Assembly (NCBI GenBank): GCA_003427395.1
Contig: BFEA01000068.1
Span: 3,713,253-3,751,248, forward strand
Reading direction: 5' to 3'
DNA length: 37,996 bases
Source: Chara braunii
Taxonomy: Eukaryota > Streptophyta > Charophyceae > Charales > Characeae
Shown here: one piece after another, positions 19,595 to 30,490 of the stretch
Numbering within the stretch: the stretch's first letter is position 1
Layout of the letters: every line of letters begins with the position of its first letter
Translations under genes and position numbers: made by a program
Notes under the pieces: model-generated
Told to the model about the DNA's origin: nothing
What the model saw: the letters and a program-made list of their open reading frames with translations, nothing else
Database searches by the model: none

Positions 19595-20396
19595 ATACGA
19601 CGACATAATACACACACAGTGACCTCAAACGGCTCAAACAATTGAACCACCAGTACTTTGGAGCCTCTGAGGCACTAAGTCTTTTCTCCAGGTTTAAGAA
19701 CGCGTTGCGCGCCAAAAGAAGTTGAAACGACGCAGACCTCCTTTTGGCTGGCACTACCAGACATTTTGCTCCAGTGAACGAGCCTCGAAAGTTGTGGCAG
19801 CATGCAAGCTGTGACTTCGAAAAAATGGTTGGGAAGTATACTGGTGGCAACAGAACAACAACAAGCACGGCCATTATCCACCCCTCTGCTGACTAGGCGA
19901 AAGGGACACAATAAACAAAAGGGGCAAAATCGATAGAAGAGGAACAAAACAAACCTTAGAACCTTGTGTCTCACGTCACAATCCAACTCTCAACACGGAA
20001 AAGGAACGACATTTAGGAACTTGGGCATCAAAGGGATACTTAGTTGGGAGGAACCTCAAGCCAAAAAAAGGAACAAAGAAAGCAGAAAACATGTAGGATA
20101 AAGGATGGTCCGCAACGAAACCAAGCAATTCAGAGGACCAACGCACAAACCTCCCAGACAGTGAGGTGAGGTGAATAGTGGGAACCCTTAAACCAATTGC
20201 GTCTTCGTCCAAGGCCAACGACCAAGGACAACAGCAACCAAAAGGGATACACAGGCGGCCCCACAACAGGACGGAAACCTGTAAACTCATACATGTGATC
20301 CAATCATCGGCAACCAACCAGATAGGGCGAGGAAGCGTCCCTACTCTTATGGCGGTCATGACATTGAGCAGGCAAGTGGAACAATCGACCTCTTGA
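19595..20396 (-). other. unrecognised stretch with a 143-codon minus-strand frame
   Basis: The frame at 19976-20407 (minus) is rich in Cys, Leu and Phe and has no motif I know. It overlaps the edge of the following hairpin, and a second frame (19675-19986) overlaps its end in another phase. Coding is unproven. Confidence 0.25.
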
Positions 20397-20629
20397 GAAA
20401 CAGTCATTTCCTTAAAACAGATATTTTACATTTTCTGAACGAAATTGAATCCGACTTACTTGGCCCCCAAAATGCCAAAAGTTTTAGCTCCTAAGGGTTC
20501 GTTTGTTCTACGTCGGACTTCTATGCCGGACCCTCAGGAGCTAAACATTTTGACATTTTTTTGGCTAAGTATTTCAGTTTCAGTTTCGTTCAAAAACATA
20601 GAATATTTATTTCAACGAAATGGTTGTTC
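20397..20629. repeat. long imperfect hairpin of about 230 bp
   Basis: The arms 20397-20501 and 20527-20629 pair along nearly their whole length with scattered mismatches. The strongest block is the inner TTTAGCTCCT(A/G)AGGGT(T/C)CG, and outer blocks include GAACGAAA(T/C)TGAA. The ends show no clear target duplication. It may be an old palindromic MITE; a hairpin this long would also serve as a small-RNA precursor if transcribed. Confidence 0.68.
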
Positions 20630-20639
20630 AAAGGTGAGG

Positions 20640-21425
20640 AAAATAACGATTTGTTCAGGCAATTTGTTAGATAAGTTTTCCCTAAGGATGGAGAACCGGT
20701 TCAAATGAATGAAAAGTTGAAATGGATCAAAACATATTTGTGTACTATCGAGTTGTCAAAGAACGATGTGGCAGATAAGTTTCTCATAGGAATAATAAGT
20801 TTTCTTTTGCATCCTAGTAGTCGACTTCTGATGAAGGATAGGTACCCACCGGTGGAAGTTCAACCCAAAATTCAATTTTTTGAGCACTTATCCAAAAAAG
20901 TCAGTGTACGTGATTGTACTCTTTTTCGAAATCTATAAAAAAAACGGTTACACTTCTCTATTTAAAAAAAAAAAAGGTTGCATTGTGTTTGGATTGCCTT
21001 ACAATTATGGCATCTCGTTAAGCAACAAAATATTTTTTTTTATATATTCCAGCCTCCTTGTTTGTACACAACTTTGCAGACAACCTCACCATAATAACAA
21101 ATGCAACCCAAAAAATGTGTAGGTTCCTCGTTGTCAGGTCAACTGTTTTTTAACCTATCTAATACGTAAGTGAATTGGGGTAACAAAACCACAAGTGATT
21201 GATCACCACCAAAGCGGTCACCCCTTAGATACTTCCAAATCTCAATGGATACCCTTGGAGGCTCAAGTGAAAGTACTGGGGGTGACCATAACTGCATATG
21301 GACGTCCGCCAACAAATGATAAGTGAGTATTCAACCTACACTAGAAAAATTAGCGCAGTGAAAAAGGAAAGTCACCACTTAAATGGTTGGGTGTTGATTA
21401 TTAATAATGTGGTTCTGGGCATGGT
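20640..21425. other. AT-rich stretch, no recognised gene
   Basis: Short frames only (20705-20938, 20880-21122), AT-driven and without motifs. Confidence 0.35.
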
Positions 21426-21429
21426 AATT

Positions 21430-22650
21430 ATTTAGAATGTCGTATTGCAAAATGGTTACTATAACCAAACATTACGAATGGTTAAAGTAACAAATACTGT
21501 TTGTTAGAGTCGGTTACAACAAACGATTTTTGTGACCGTTTGTAACAATCATTTGTTAAAACGAGTAATATCAATGGTTTATTGCATTTAATTGATGGTT
21601 TTACACCAAATTCTTAATGCAACCAGATACAACATTAAACAAATTTTGTGACTAATTGTCGCAACCATTTACTAAAACTGTAACTGGTAATATTCTTTCT
21701 GCAAGCGGTCACAACAATGGTTTGTTGCGATCGATTATAACAACGTGTTACTGCAATCGGATAGAACAATTGTTGGTTGCAAGTAGTTACGACAATGTTT
21801 CGCTACAATTGTTTGGAGTAACTAGATGTTGCTGCAATCATTCACGAAAAAATGTTGTTTTAATCAGTCACAGCAAACAGTTGTTGTAACTGATTGTTGT
21901 TTCAATCAGTCACAACGAATGATTATTGTAATTGGTTGTTCAACAGAAAAATTCCCACGAGAAATGAAAGTTGAAAAAACATTCTAAAAAAAAAAAATCC
22001 TTCATATTTATAAATTATCATTCCAATGTTTGTCCAATTCTAAAATTTTTAGTTTTATTTGATAAGTTCTCGTCTAAATACGAGTTTTCCCTTCCAACTA
22101 CATGTATTTGTTCAAGATGGAATGAAAGTCTGGACGAGTTTATGAAATGTTTTAATTAAACTTTCATTCTACTACAACGAATATCTTCTAATTTAGATTG
22201 GATTAACCTATTTATGACTGAAATTTTTTTCTTAGAATAACAATCCAATTAAAATATTTCATGAACTCGTCCGGACTTTCATTCCATCTCTAGCATGCAG
22301 TTCAAATAAGTAGGGATACGCCATTCTTGGAAGAAAAATTTTCAAGTAAGAAGGAAAATTTTAAAATTGGAATGACACTTTTTAAGATAGAATGAAAATT
22401 TAAAATTTAGAATGTAATTTTAATATAGAATGATTATTTAATTATAGAAAAAAATTATGTTGTTATAGCAAAAACTTGTTGCAATTGGTTACAATACTTG
22501 TTTGTAGCAAACGGTAAAAATAATCAGTTACAACAATGGTGTTTTGCCACCGATTAGAGAAACCGTTTGTTGTTAACGGTTTCTGTAACTAGCTGTCGTT
22601 ACTAAATTGTAATTGTGGTTGTTATTACCAGCTTTTGTTAACGGTTTATG
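21430..22650. repeat. degenerate 26-bp satellite blocks around a 43-bp-arm palindrome
   Basis: Block one (21430-21960) is a run of units like GCAATCGGTTACAACAATGG plus TTTGTT, with a period near 26 bp and heavy divergence. Block two (22465-22650) holds the same unit. Between them, 22115-22157 and 22247-22289 are inverted copies matching at 40 of 43 positions with an 89-nt loop, and weaker pairing continues outward to about 22010 and 22380. The unit is itself nearly palindromic (GGTTACAACAA, GTTTGTTGC). The whole resembles a satellite-armed foldback element. No coding. Confidence 0.65.
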
Positions 22651-22659
22651 CAGCATATA

Positions 22660-23570
22660 CAGATACATAGAGACTCAAACGTGCGCGTTTGTGCCGTACA
22701 CTATTGTTGCAGGGAAAAATATATTATTCATTGTTTTTACTTTTTATTTATTTATTTCCCTCGGATTTCAATAAAAATCTAAACCAAACATGATTTATTT
22801 AGTGATGATGCATTAAAAAAAAAAAAAAAAGTGTGATTTTTATTTTACGTTTTCATACAATATGATGATGTATGAGGTCCTTATAAATAATAGTTGTACT
22901 TTTCGTATGGAAAGACCTTAGTACAATTACATTTAAGAATATAGTCAAAAGATAAGAGATTATCTACAAGCATATATGATCAAGAGGCAGCAGCATAAAC
23001 AATCCAAACTGGCATTAAAAGTAGAGAGCATCATGACAATATGTTTTTTTGCGAGGTCAAAAGAAAATTAAGGTAGAACCTTATGACATTCCTACCCCTT
23101 TGAGTCTTTGACCAACAAAGTTCAATTTTGGATGCAAATGACTTTATACGTCGCTTGAAAGGATATCAAGTTTGAGTTGTGTTCAGAGGATAATTTTACC
23201 ATACTACAAATTAGTTGTGTTCCCACTTGTACGCACCCTCGTACAAAAACAGATTCGTACTCTTGTACTCGTATGCTAGGGGCCCCACACAAATTTTTTA
23301 TTTTTTTTTATCCGTTTTTTTTTTTTTTTCCTCAAAATCTAATAAAAATTGTAGATGATGTTCGGTCAAATGTTGTTTGTTTTGTGTTGTTGCATCATTT
23401 TTTTTTCGGATTTTTTTAATGATTTGTTTTCCGTATAAGGACGTATTAGTTCCCATACAGGTTTCCATACAAATCCCATACATATATTACCTGTACATTT
23501 TGTACGGAAAGACCCCGTTCATGTACGTTATGCAACGTAGCAAATTAGAATGGTCCTAATAAAATTGCAT
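22660..23570. repeat. AT-rich stretch with a direct repeat
   Basis: A phrase like TGTAC(T/A)TTT(C/T)GTA(T/C)GGAAAGACC occurs at about 22893 and again at about 23491 in the same orientation. Poly-T runs and CCCATACA/CGTATA words are frequent between them. No gene is seen. Confidence 0.4.
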
Positions 23571-23575
23571 CTCGT

Positions 23576-24540
23576 AAGTTCGTATTGCTTTCCATCCGTC
23601 CTCTAAAGTGTTGTTTTATTCGTTTGAAGATAATGTGTTGATTAAATTATATAATGTTATTGATTTATTTTCTTTCACTCGCACTGAATCAGTTATACGT
23701 AGCATCGTGAGAGTTGTCATCATAAAAAAAATAGGGTTCATAAAAAAAATAGGGTTCAAGTGTACCTCCCGTGTTGTGATTAAAATTTGCATTAACCTCC
23801 ATATCTCAAAAATTAACGTCGTTGAGCTTTCTAAACGGGTCGTACGTTCATGGTGTGGGTCACAACACGTATCGGATTTTATTATTTTTCAGATGCAGTT
23901 TGTCTGGTGAAAAAATCGATGTAGTGGGTAACACTTGTACAATCATAGACTGTCAGCTTCATCTTCGTCCGAATTTTTCTTATGTATTACGTCATTGTCT
24001 CATGTGCCTAGGAATCGGAATGAGCATATGATAGTACGTTTTTATGAGATAATAGGTATGTCCGATTTGCTTCGTAATTCCAAAAATACTTTTCCCCCAT
24101 CCTTCGACGTCTCCTTATCTGTCATCAAGAAAGTCATGCGTGAACGGAGTAGACTGCCGAATGATGGCTCTATAAGGCACCAGGATGTTAAGCAGTGTGT
24201 CTCTGATCGACTCATGTCTTAGGATTATGCTACTCCGAATCTTGATGATTTGAGTGACCGACTTGACGATCTGGTTATCGCACCTATAGATCACAATACT
24301 GAAGATTATTTAGCTTGCTGCATGAGTATTTACCATGATGTATTGGTCAATCTATTTAGAAAGAATGAAGAATTTCAAATTATATCTCTGAATAAAGATA
24401 ATATTCTCAGTCATTGCAACGATAAATTTGATAAAATGAATGTTATGCGAATAACCTTTCTCAATGAAAAAGGAAAATTACGGTCATGTTATGACATTTC
24501 GAAACATAAAGGTGTGTCTAGATAGCGACTTGTCTCTTCT
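23576..24540 (+). pseudogene. second, divergent Penelope-like remnant (linker and RT fingers)
   Basis: Protein-level similarity to 5430-6390 in the same order: YSFEDNVLIKLYN (against YSFEVDALVKLYNN), VPRNRNEHMIVRFYEI (against FPRNKDNHVLFRFNEF), VIAPIDHNTEDYLACC (against VVSPIDYNIGDSLVCC), ISKHKGVSR-stop-R (against IPKHKDISR-stop-R). DNA identity is low, so this is another family and not a recent copy. Frames shift at least once between 23608-23910 and 23935 onward, with TAGs at about 24220 and 24523. It breaks off at about 24540 where the long dispersed repeat begins, so motifs A to C are missing. Confidence 0.75.
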
Positions 24541-24542
24541 CG

Positions 24543-26440
24543 CGGTCCCCTACAACATGAGAGGTACCCTCAAGACACAACTTACTTTTCCTAAGGGGTT
24601 GTCACCACCCTTACGGGCGTATCCCTACCGAGCTACTAACCCACTTGATAAAACTTTTATATGCAATCGCAGAGGTAGGTCAGCTGAGGGATTTTCCTCG
24701 TTCGCTGTAGTATAGGTACGCTTGGTGAAAACGCTATCTGAACCCTGACGTCATTCATTCCCTAGGGCGCTGATCTCCTAGGTACAAAACGAACGTCGGT
24801 TGACTAAGACAGTCTCAACGAAGTGTGAAACTCACAACTCAATCCTAGTCTCTTAAACAGTAGGGAAAAAAAAAGTGATAATAATCACACTCAAATTCAT
24901 CAAAACAAATTGATCGTAGTCGATAAGCATGTGTATATGATTCAACATAAGTTGAAACGATAACAGAAAAAAACTGAAGTACTATATGCTAGAACCAATA
25001 ACGCAAGATCGAAATAAAAATTCAACTACGATGCAACTGACAAGGTAGTCGGACTGCCTCAGTTTCGACTTAAGGAGATATGTTGCCAAAGTCATCGATT
25101 CCCCCTCTACCGTCGACCTAAGATTGGGCATGCACACACTCACCTCCATTAATTTTAGTCTTCTTTAATAACAGACTGTTTTGCGGAAGATTCTTGATCA
25201 GGTGCATTACTTGAAGTGTTACGTCCCACCCTCTAGGAAACTATTCCTCATCGCCCGAGCACAAGACTCAGATCTCAGAAGTTGGGCCGTCTCCAACGAA
25301 TCGGTAGAGTACCCTCCCTGTAGAACGGTCCACTCTGGTTCGATAACAGGGTTGACTCCTAAAGCAATGAACCCCGCCCCTGATGCTTTCAAGACACAGA
25401 ACGTATTTACCACAAACAAATTTTTATTTTTTCTTGTTTTTTCTAAGTTCGGGGTAACTTAGACGAAAAGAGTCAAAGGAGATAGAGGATGAGAGTCGTC
25501 TAGACGGGTATAAACAAATGAGATCCTTCAGGATAGAAAAAGTTTTCTCGAAAAAAGGCTAAGTCTATTTAACCCTATCTGCTTTATTTGAACTGAATTT
25601 GTTTTACAGCGCACACAAAATTAACATTTTCCAAAACAACGAGTTCCTTTTGATATGCAGGCGGGTGAGAAGTAAAAAAAAGACAATTTTTTTTCTTTTG
25701 CCCCAAATAGACATAAATCAATCTCCTTTGCAAGCATCCTTCTACACTAAACCGAGGAAAAATAAGTTGGGAAAAACCAGCAAAAAAATATCATACCCAA
25801 AGTCAGACTTCAACATTCACATGCAAACACATATTTTCTTTGCCTTTTTAACGAACATTCAATGAACATGACAACTGTGGGTTCACACAAGTGTGCAGGG
25901 AAGTTTGAGTCTAACAATTGACCTTAAGTGAAGTTTGATCTGGCTCACTCAAGAAAGTCGAGTAATATCCCAACAAAATAAACATCGGTCGTTGAAGTCC
26001 AAAATACAAGGCCTACAACTTCTGAAGTTGTGACCTTCTCATCCGGACAATGATTTGTGTCCTTCTCCAGATGTCCATATAGACAAAAGTTGGGTCCACT
26101 GAAAAAACTTAAATGAGATAACTCTCTAGGAAGGTGTTCTAAACAATGTCCCACATGGTTTCACACTCTCGCCCACAACATCGGATGGCTCCAAACATCG
26201 ACACCTCGTGCACCATGCGCCGCAAAAAAAATAAATGCGGCCCTGCAGGAAAACCGCAGGTGTCGTGAGCCCAATAACTACTACGCACCACGCGCGCACA
26301 CTCCTTCAAGCTCTCTCGTGGGGCCAAGCACTATGTTGCATGGTCCCAAAATGTGCTCCAATACTTACCAGCACTAGTTTCACCGATTCACTCAAATCCC
26401 AACCGTCATGAGATTACCGCTCCCCAAAACTTCACAACGG
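24543..26440 (+). repeat. long unidentified dispersed repeat, copy 2 (left part)
   Basis: Colinear with 13150 to about 15420. It truncates the second Penelope-like remnant at its left edge. Conserved blocks include GGGGTTGTCACCACCCTTA, CTACCGAGCTAC, GAGGTAGGTCAGC, CTGATCTCCTA, GATCTCAGAAGTTGGGCCGT, CAGGCGGGTGAGAAGTAAA and GTGAAGTTTGATCTGGC. Frames such as minus 25219-25419 are not conserved in copy 1. Homology fades near 26440, resuming at 28440. Confidence 0.72.
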
Positions 26441-28160
26441 AATCACCGCTTGTCATACCGCCAGATGAATAGCACTCCCCAAACACACACAAAAATGTTA
26501 ACGCTGATGCAGATGCCGTACGGTAAACAGGCAACATCTCCCTTCAAAGCATTACGTCCTCACCGTTTTCTGTGTCGACAATCCGGCAACATTTCCCCAT
26601 AATAAAAAACAATGTCGATGCAGCAGCACAACCTATTGAAGTGGAGATTCAGCCACTGCACTACTGCAACCAGCTTAGGGCTGAGCCCTGGTTCTACAAA
26701 AAAACTCCCACTAGCGCAGCACCAGCCCAACGCTATGACAAAATGCCCCAACGTCGACTATGGCTGCCTTGCTCCTTACTCCACTCTCATGCAGACCACC
26801 ACCAGCAACATTGTTCCTCACAGTATGATGAAGCTCAATCTGCACTTGAAGTGCAAGTGAGCAGCATCACAGCCTCAACAACTGTGAGGCAAGTGTGGGG
26901 GCTGCTGGCTTTTATAGCCAGTCAAGGATTGTGGGCAGCAGCTTGGCCCACGTTGAAAAATTCGGAGTTGGCATGGACCGTTGATCTAAGCCCACGATCA
27001 AGGGCTATAGGCCTTCATGTTCCTCTAGGGGAACCAAGGTCTTTCAATCCGAGAATCATCTAGCCTTCCCTACAGGTCACATGCTTCAGGGAATGGTTGT
27101 ACCCTGCGAAACTGCAGCGTGTTCAAAAAACAAACAGGCGCAGTGACACTTACACACACATATTCACTTAACCACGACCACGGCCACATATGTGGCCGTT
27201 TCCCTCTTTTTTTTTTTTTTTTTTTTNTTTNTNTTTTTTNTTTNTNTTTTTTNTTTCNTTTCCTNTTTTTTTTTTTTNAAACCCCCTTNNTTTTTGGATA
27301 GGGGGCAGCTTGTCGTTTGAGACAAACGGTCAGCTCGGGCCTCTCGTCATTTCACAGTGCCAAACTAAAGTCAAGCTCAACAGGGTTTTTTTTCCCCCTA
27401 CCCCGCACGCCTGCACCTGCGGCATGGAAAGCGCCAGATTGAGACGCCCGTTCACAACTTATTTTGAGCAAACGGGCGCGGAAGGAGGTTTCTAAGAAGA
27501 ACCAACATCTAAGGAAGAAAAAAGAAAAAAAAAATCTAGGAAAAAAAAAAAAAAAACACAAAAAGGAGACTTACCTAAGGTGGATGCTGCCCATTTTCAA
27601 ATCATCAGGCGGACTAGGTCTCTAAAGAAAAAAAAGAAAATAAAAAACTAAAAAATATTAAACAACTCTATAGGAGAGGGGAAGGGGGGGGGGGGGGAAC
27701 CCACTTATGGTGACTTACCTAAAGGGAAACTGTCAGGTTTCCCGTGAAATCGGATGCATGTTCCTCCTCTGTGTGGCAGGTAAGTTCGCAACTGTGCCAC
27801 CTAGCTTCTCACTTCATTTCTCCATTTTATTACTATTATTTTTTTTAAATCGTTGGCTAAAGCCATCGACACGTTTTAGTTCTTTGCGCTCTCGTGGTTC
27901 ACCCACGAACTGTTGAAATATAGACCCGAGTTAGATCCCTCATGGGATCGAAAAACTTTTTGGACCATTTTTCGATTTATGCATGTCACCCTTGGGCAAG
28001 TGCCTTGTCCATACGCGCAGCTGAAATCGGTCATGCGACCTTACGATCTCATGGCCGAAATCGGTCGCGCCATACTGCCCTAGCTCAGCAGCCATCTCCC
28101 AAAAGGAGGTAGCGCCAGAAAAGCGTATTAAGGTTTCGTTCCCCGTATCTACGGCGTGGC
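26441..28160. other. insertion-like stretch splitting copy 2 of the long repeat
   Basis: This interval has no counterpart in copy 1. It contains an unrecognised plus frame of 163 codons (26572-27063), a nested stem-loop around CTGGCTTTTATAGCCAG (about 26907), a perfect 20-bp palindrome at 27180-27199, a low-quality poly-T tract with Ns (27208-27292) and a 14-G run (27684-27697). Two perfect minus-strand splice-donor words (AGGTAAGT; plus ACTTACCT) lie near 27571 and 27712. No known protein is seen. Confidence 0.35.
27180..27199. repeat. perfect 20-bp palindrome
   Basis: ACGGCCACATATGTGGCCGT is its own reverse complement. It lies just before a poly-T tract with unresolved bases. Confidence 0.9.
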
Positions 28161-28440
28161 ATTTTGATGTGTTTACCTACAAGGGTAACTCCTATCATGG
28201 GAGTTGAGAGCACAACTTTTCTATTTGAAGCGCTTCGCAAGGTAGGCCGTGTATGGTGTGGCACACTGTACCTGCCTCAGACTTCCACACGACGAGTCGC
28301 CTGCCTACTACGACTTGGGCAGGGGTTCCATCCGCTAGGTTTAGCTGTCGGCATACCAGACCCTCTGTACGGAATCAAAACCCACACGCGTACCAAAAAC
28401 AATATATATATTTTTAGGCGGCCTCTAATCCCCTGCGTCA
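28160..28440 (-). mobile_element. SINE-like repeat, copy 1
   Basis: On the minus strand a head with an A-box-like TGACGCAGGGG (about 28426-28436) and a B-box-like GGGTTTTGATTCC (about 28372-28384) precedes a body similar to 29600-29720 (shared TTCTATTTGAA, CAGACTTCCA, TTCCATCCG-like words). It sits between the two parts of copy 2 of the long repeat, as an insertion would. No target duplication was found. Confidence 0.4.
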
Positions 28441-28790
28441 CGGCAGCGGACCCAATTCGGCCATTAGTTTTTTAACTATTTACGCCTTGAATGTTGCGCG
28501 TCATTATTTTAGCAAAATATGTTTAGATTAAGTACTCCAACAACCGCACGCCCCACAGCCTCGAAAAAAAATGAAGCACCGTTGGTTACCACCGTCATTT
28601 CTAGATGTTATCGGACCTTTAAATTTTACGAAAAAAAATTAGCCTCTCATTTGTAGGTCATGTCTGAATAAACTTTTGGCAAACGCATCATGTCGGGCAA
28701 CATCTAACGTTCAAAATACTGAGCAGATACCCTTGTAAGAGGTTTTGCTATGACACCAGCAATGGTACAATATATAAAGGGAGGTAGTGT
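28440..28790 (+). repeat. long unidentified dispersed repeat, copy 2 (right part)
   Basis: Matches about 15590-15960: TAGGTCA(G/T)GT(T/C)TGAATAAACTT and GCAGATACCCTTGT are the best blocks. It ends near TATATAAAGG (28771-28780), a good TATA-box match, which copy 1 lacks because its sequence diverges there. Confidence 0.6.
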
Positions 28791-29263
28791 GAATCTTAAC
28801 CACATCTCAATCTAAGAACTCGGATTTAACTATCCAATTATCAAAGATGCGTCTTATTTTGGGAAAGGGATTTACCTTCTCTTTCATAAAATAAGAGAAG
28901 TATATGTATTGTTTTGTATTGTATCATATGTAGAACTTGAATGGCGTTATCGATCATGTTATGTTTTAGTGGTTGGGTTGATTATGGGAAATGGTACAGG
29001 GCATATTGTATGAACGATTACAATAAACGTCTCTAGCGACGTCCTCGAGAACATTGTCGCAACAAATACATATTTGGCCATATATTTGCACTTGGGACAA
29101 TAATGACACTGACCACCACGGTGGAGTCGGTCTGAAGTTCAAGGTGTGCGCGCTTTTACTCAGCACTTTGAGACGATTTCCTCAGTCGGTGAGGATGGGA
29201 TGGGGCGAATCGTTAAGAAAATTCAGTCGGTATGTGCGTGCATTATTCCAACGCGCGCGCTAA
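28791..29263. other. no recognised gene
   Basis: AT-rich sequence with short frames only. If the TATA-like word at 28771 is used, a transcript would start here, but nothing coding is visible. Confidence 0.35.
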
Positions 29264-29335
29264 GATGGTTAAGGTCACTAATAGTGCATCTTGACCACAA
29301 AGGTTGAAGGTTGAGTTCAATAGACTTAGGCCTAT
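29264..29335 (+). other. degenerate tRNA-like segment
   Basis: TAAGATGGTTAAGG resembles the A-box region of a Leu/Ser-type tRNA, and GGTTGAGTTCAATAGAC some 40 bases on resembles a decayed B box. Stems do not pair well, so it is more likely a SINE head than a tRNA gene. Confidence 0.25.
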
Positions 29336-29337
29336 AC

Positions 29338-29340
<3 letters not shown>

Positions 29341-29389
<49 letters not shown>
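29341..29389 (+). repeat. poly(C) tract, 49 bases
   Basis: An uninterrupted C run. The minus strand is a 49-G tract able to form quadruplexes. Length may be imprecise because such runs sequence poorly. Confidence 0.9.
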
Positions 29390-29393
<4 letters not shown>

Positions 29394-29559
29394 GTGGCAA
29401 AAAAGAAAACAAAAAAGGCTAAGCCTAAAAGGTACGAATTGTTCACCTTGGAACAACGAAAGATATGTTGTGACGGGCAATCCTACGGCGCGTGCGAAAA
29501 TTTAAGTGGCGGTACGTTTTTAGTCAAACTAAATCAATAAAGCCTAATCCCTCATAAAA

Positions 29560-29830
29560 TGAAGGATGGGCTCGGGCCACTAGTTGGCCCGAGCGCTACT
29601 ACTGTACTTATACCTGGGTTGCTCCTCTTCTATTTGAATCAAAAGCTAACTCGGTAGGTTTGGTGCAGACTTCCAGACAGCAGACACGGGGAACGAGTCC
29701 ATCCGACTTCGGTGCCAGCTCCATTTTAGTGAGGAGTTCAACTATAGCACTAAGGATCATGATTTCACCTCACGTTTGGTCCGTTGGGGCTCGAACCCGT
29801 GTACTGATTACTAGAGTAAGTAGTTGATAG
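29560..29830 (-). mobile_element. SINE-like repeat, copy 2
   Basis: Minus-strand CACGGGTTCGAGCCCC (about 29786-29801) is a near-perfect B box. The sequence beyond it, down to about 29600, is similar to the body of the copy at 28160-28440. The A box is not clear. Confidence 0.4.
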
Positions 29831-30340
29831 TTACTGTTCGAATTCGTTTCTGCCCTGTTGAAGTACAAGCGTGACAAGTGACGCTAACATGTAGTTATTG
29901 GTCAGATTTTTCTTTTATTTTTATTTTTTTTCCAGATAATTATAGTTAGATTCTCTTTTTCACGCGACAGATTCGATGAATCCCTAACCGAACCGTGGGC
30001 ATGTTCATTCTCATCGGGTCCATTAATACGGGGTTTCAAGCTTAGCTTGCTTGATACTGACTCGCATCCTTGAGAGAGGAGCGAGGAAGAGCAGAGCATG
30101 GGAGAGGGATCTCGTGACCGTAAAATCAAGGCAGCTAGAACTTCAGACGAGGCGAGGCAGATGGTCGACCAGAAAGAGGGAGATGACTACCTAATGTTCT
30201 AACGAGGATACGACCACGTTGATGAGGAAGGACGCTCGAAAAAACGAAAAAAGATGGTCGGGAGATGAGAAAGACGACAAGAGGGAGGAAGGAAATGAAT
30301 GAGCAAAATGAAGCGCACGCAGGAGAAGAGCGAGAAGGAT
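29831..30340. other. no recognised gene
   Basis: Purine-rich on the plus strand from about 30080 on. Short minus-strand frames (29902-30129, 30199-30396) reflect that composition. Confidence 0.35.
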
Positions 30341-30490
30341 GTGTGTTCGTGTAGCGGTACCGTTTCGGCCCGACAGTGAGGCGGGACCTGCTTCAAGCCG
30401 TCGGCTTGAACTCGGTCCGGTACCGGGTTACTCTGGCCTATACCAAGGCCGATATATCTCTCCGGCCTAGGCCAGGGCCGGGTTGCTCAT
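30341..30490. repeat. GC-rich cluster of short palindromes
   Basis: TTCAAGCCG-T-CGGCTTGAA (30392-30410), CCGGTACCGG (30417-30426) and GGCCTAGGCC (30464-30473) follow each other within 85 bases in a CpG-rich patch. Function unknown. Confidence 0.7.

Noticed and set aside
21430-22650. CRISPR array
   Set aside because: Units are degenerate, without constant repeats and unique spacers, in a eukaryotic context.
23177-23483. Short AT-rich ORFs
   Set aside because: Phe/Lys-rich filler from poly-T and poly-A runs, no motif.
13150-28790. The two long direct repeats as LTRs of one huge retrotransposon
   Set aside because: The interior (15960-24540) holds unrelated SINE, foldback and PLE pieces and no gag or pol; the copies are too divergent and one is split.
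29223-29540. Gly- or Pro-repeat ORFs over the poly(C) tract
   Set aside because: A homopolymer translated in every frame; no coding signal.
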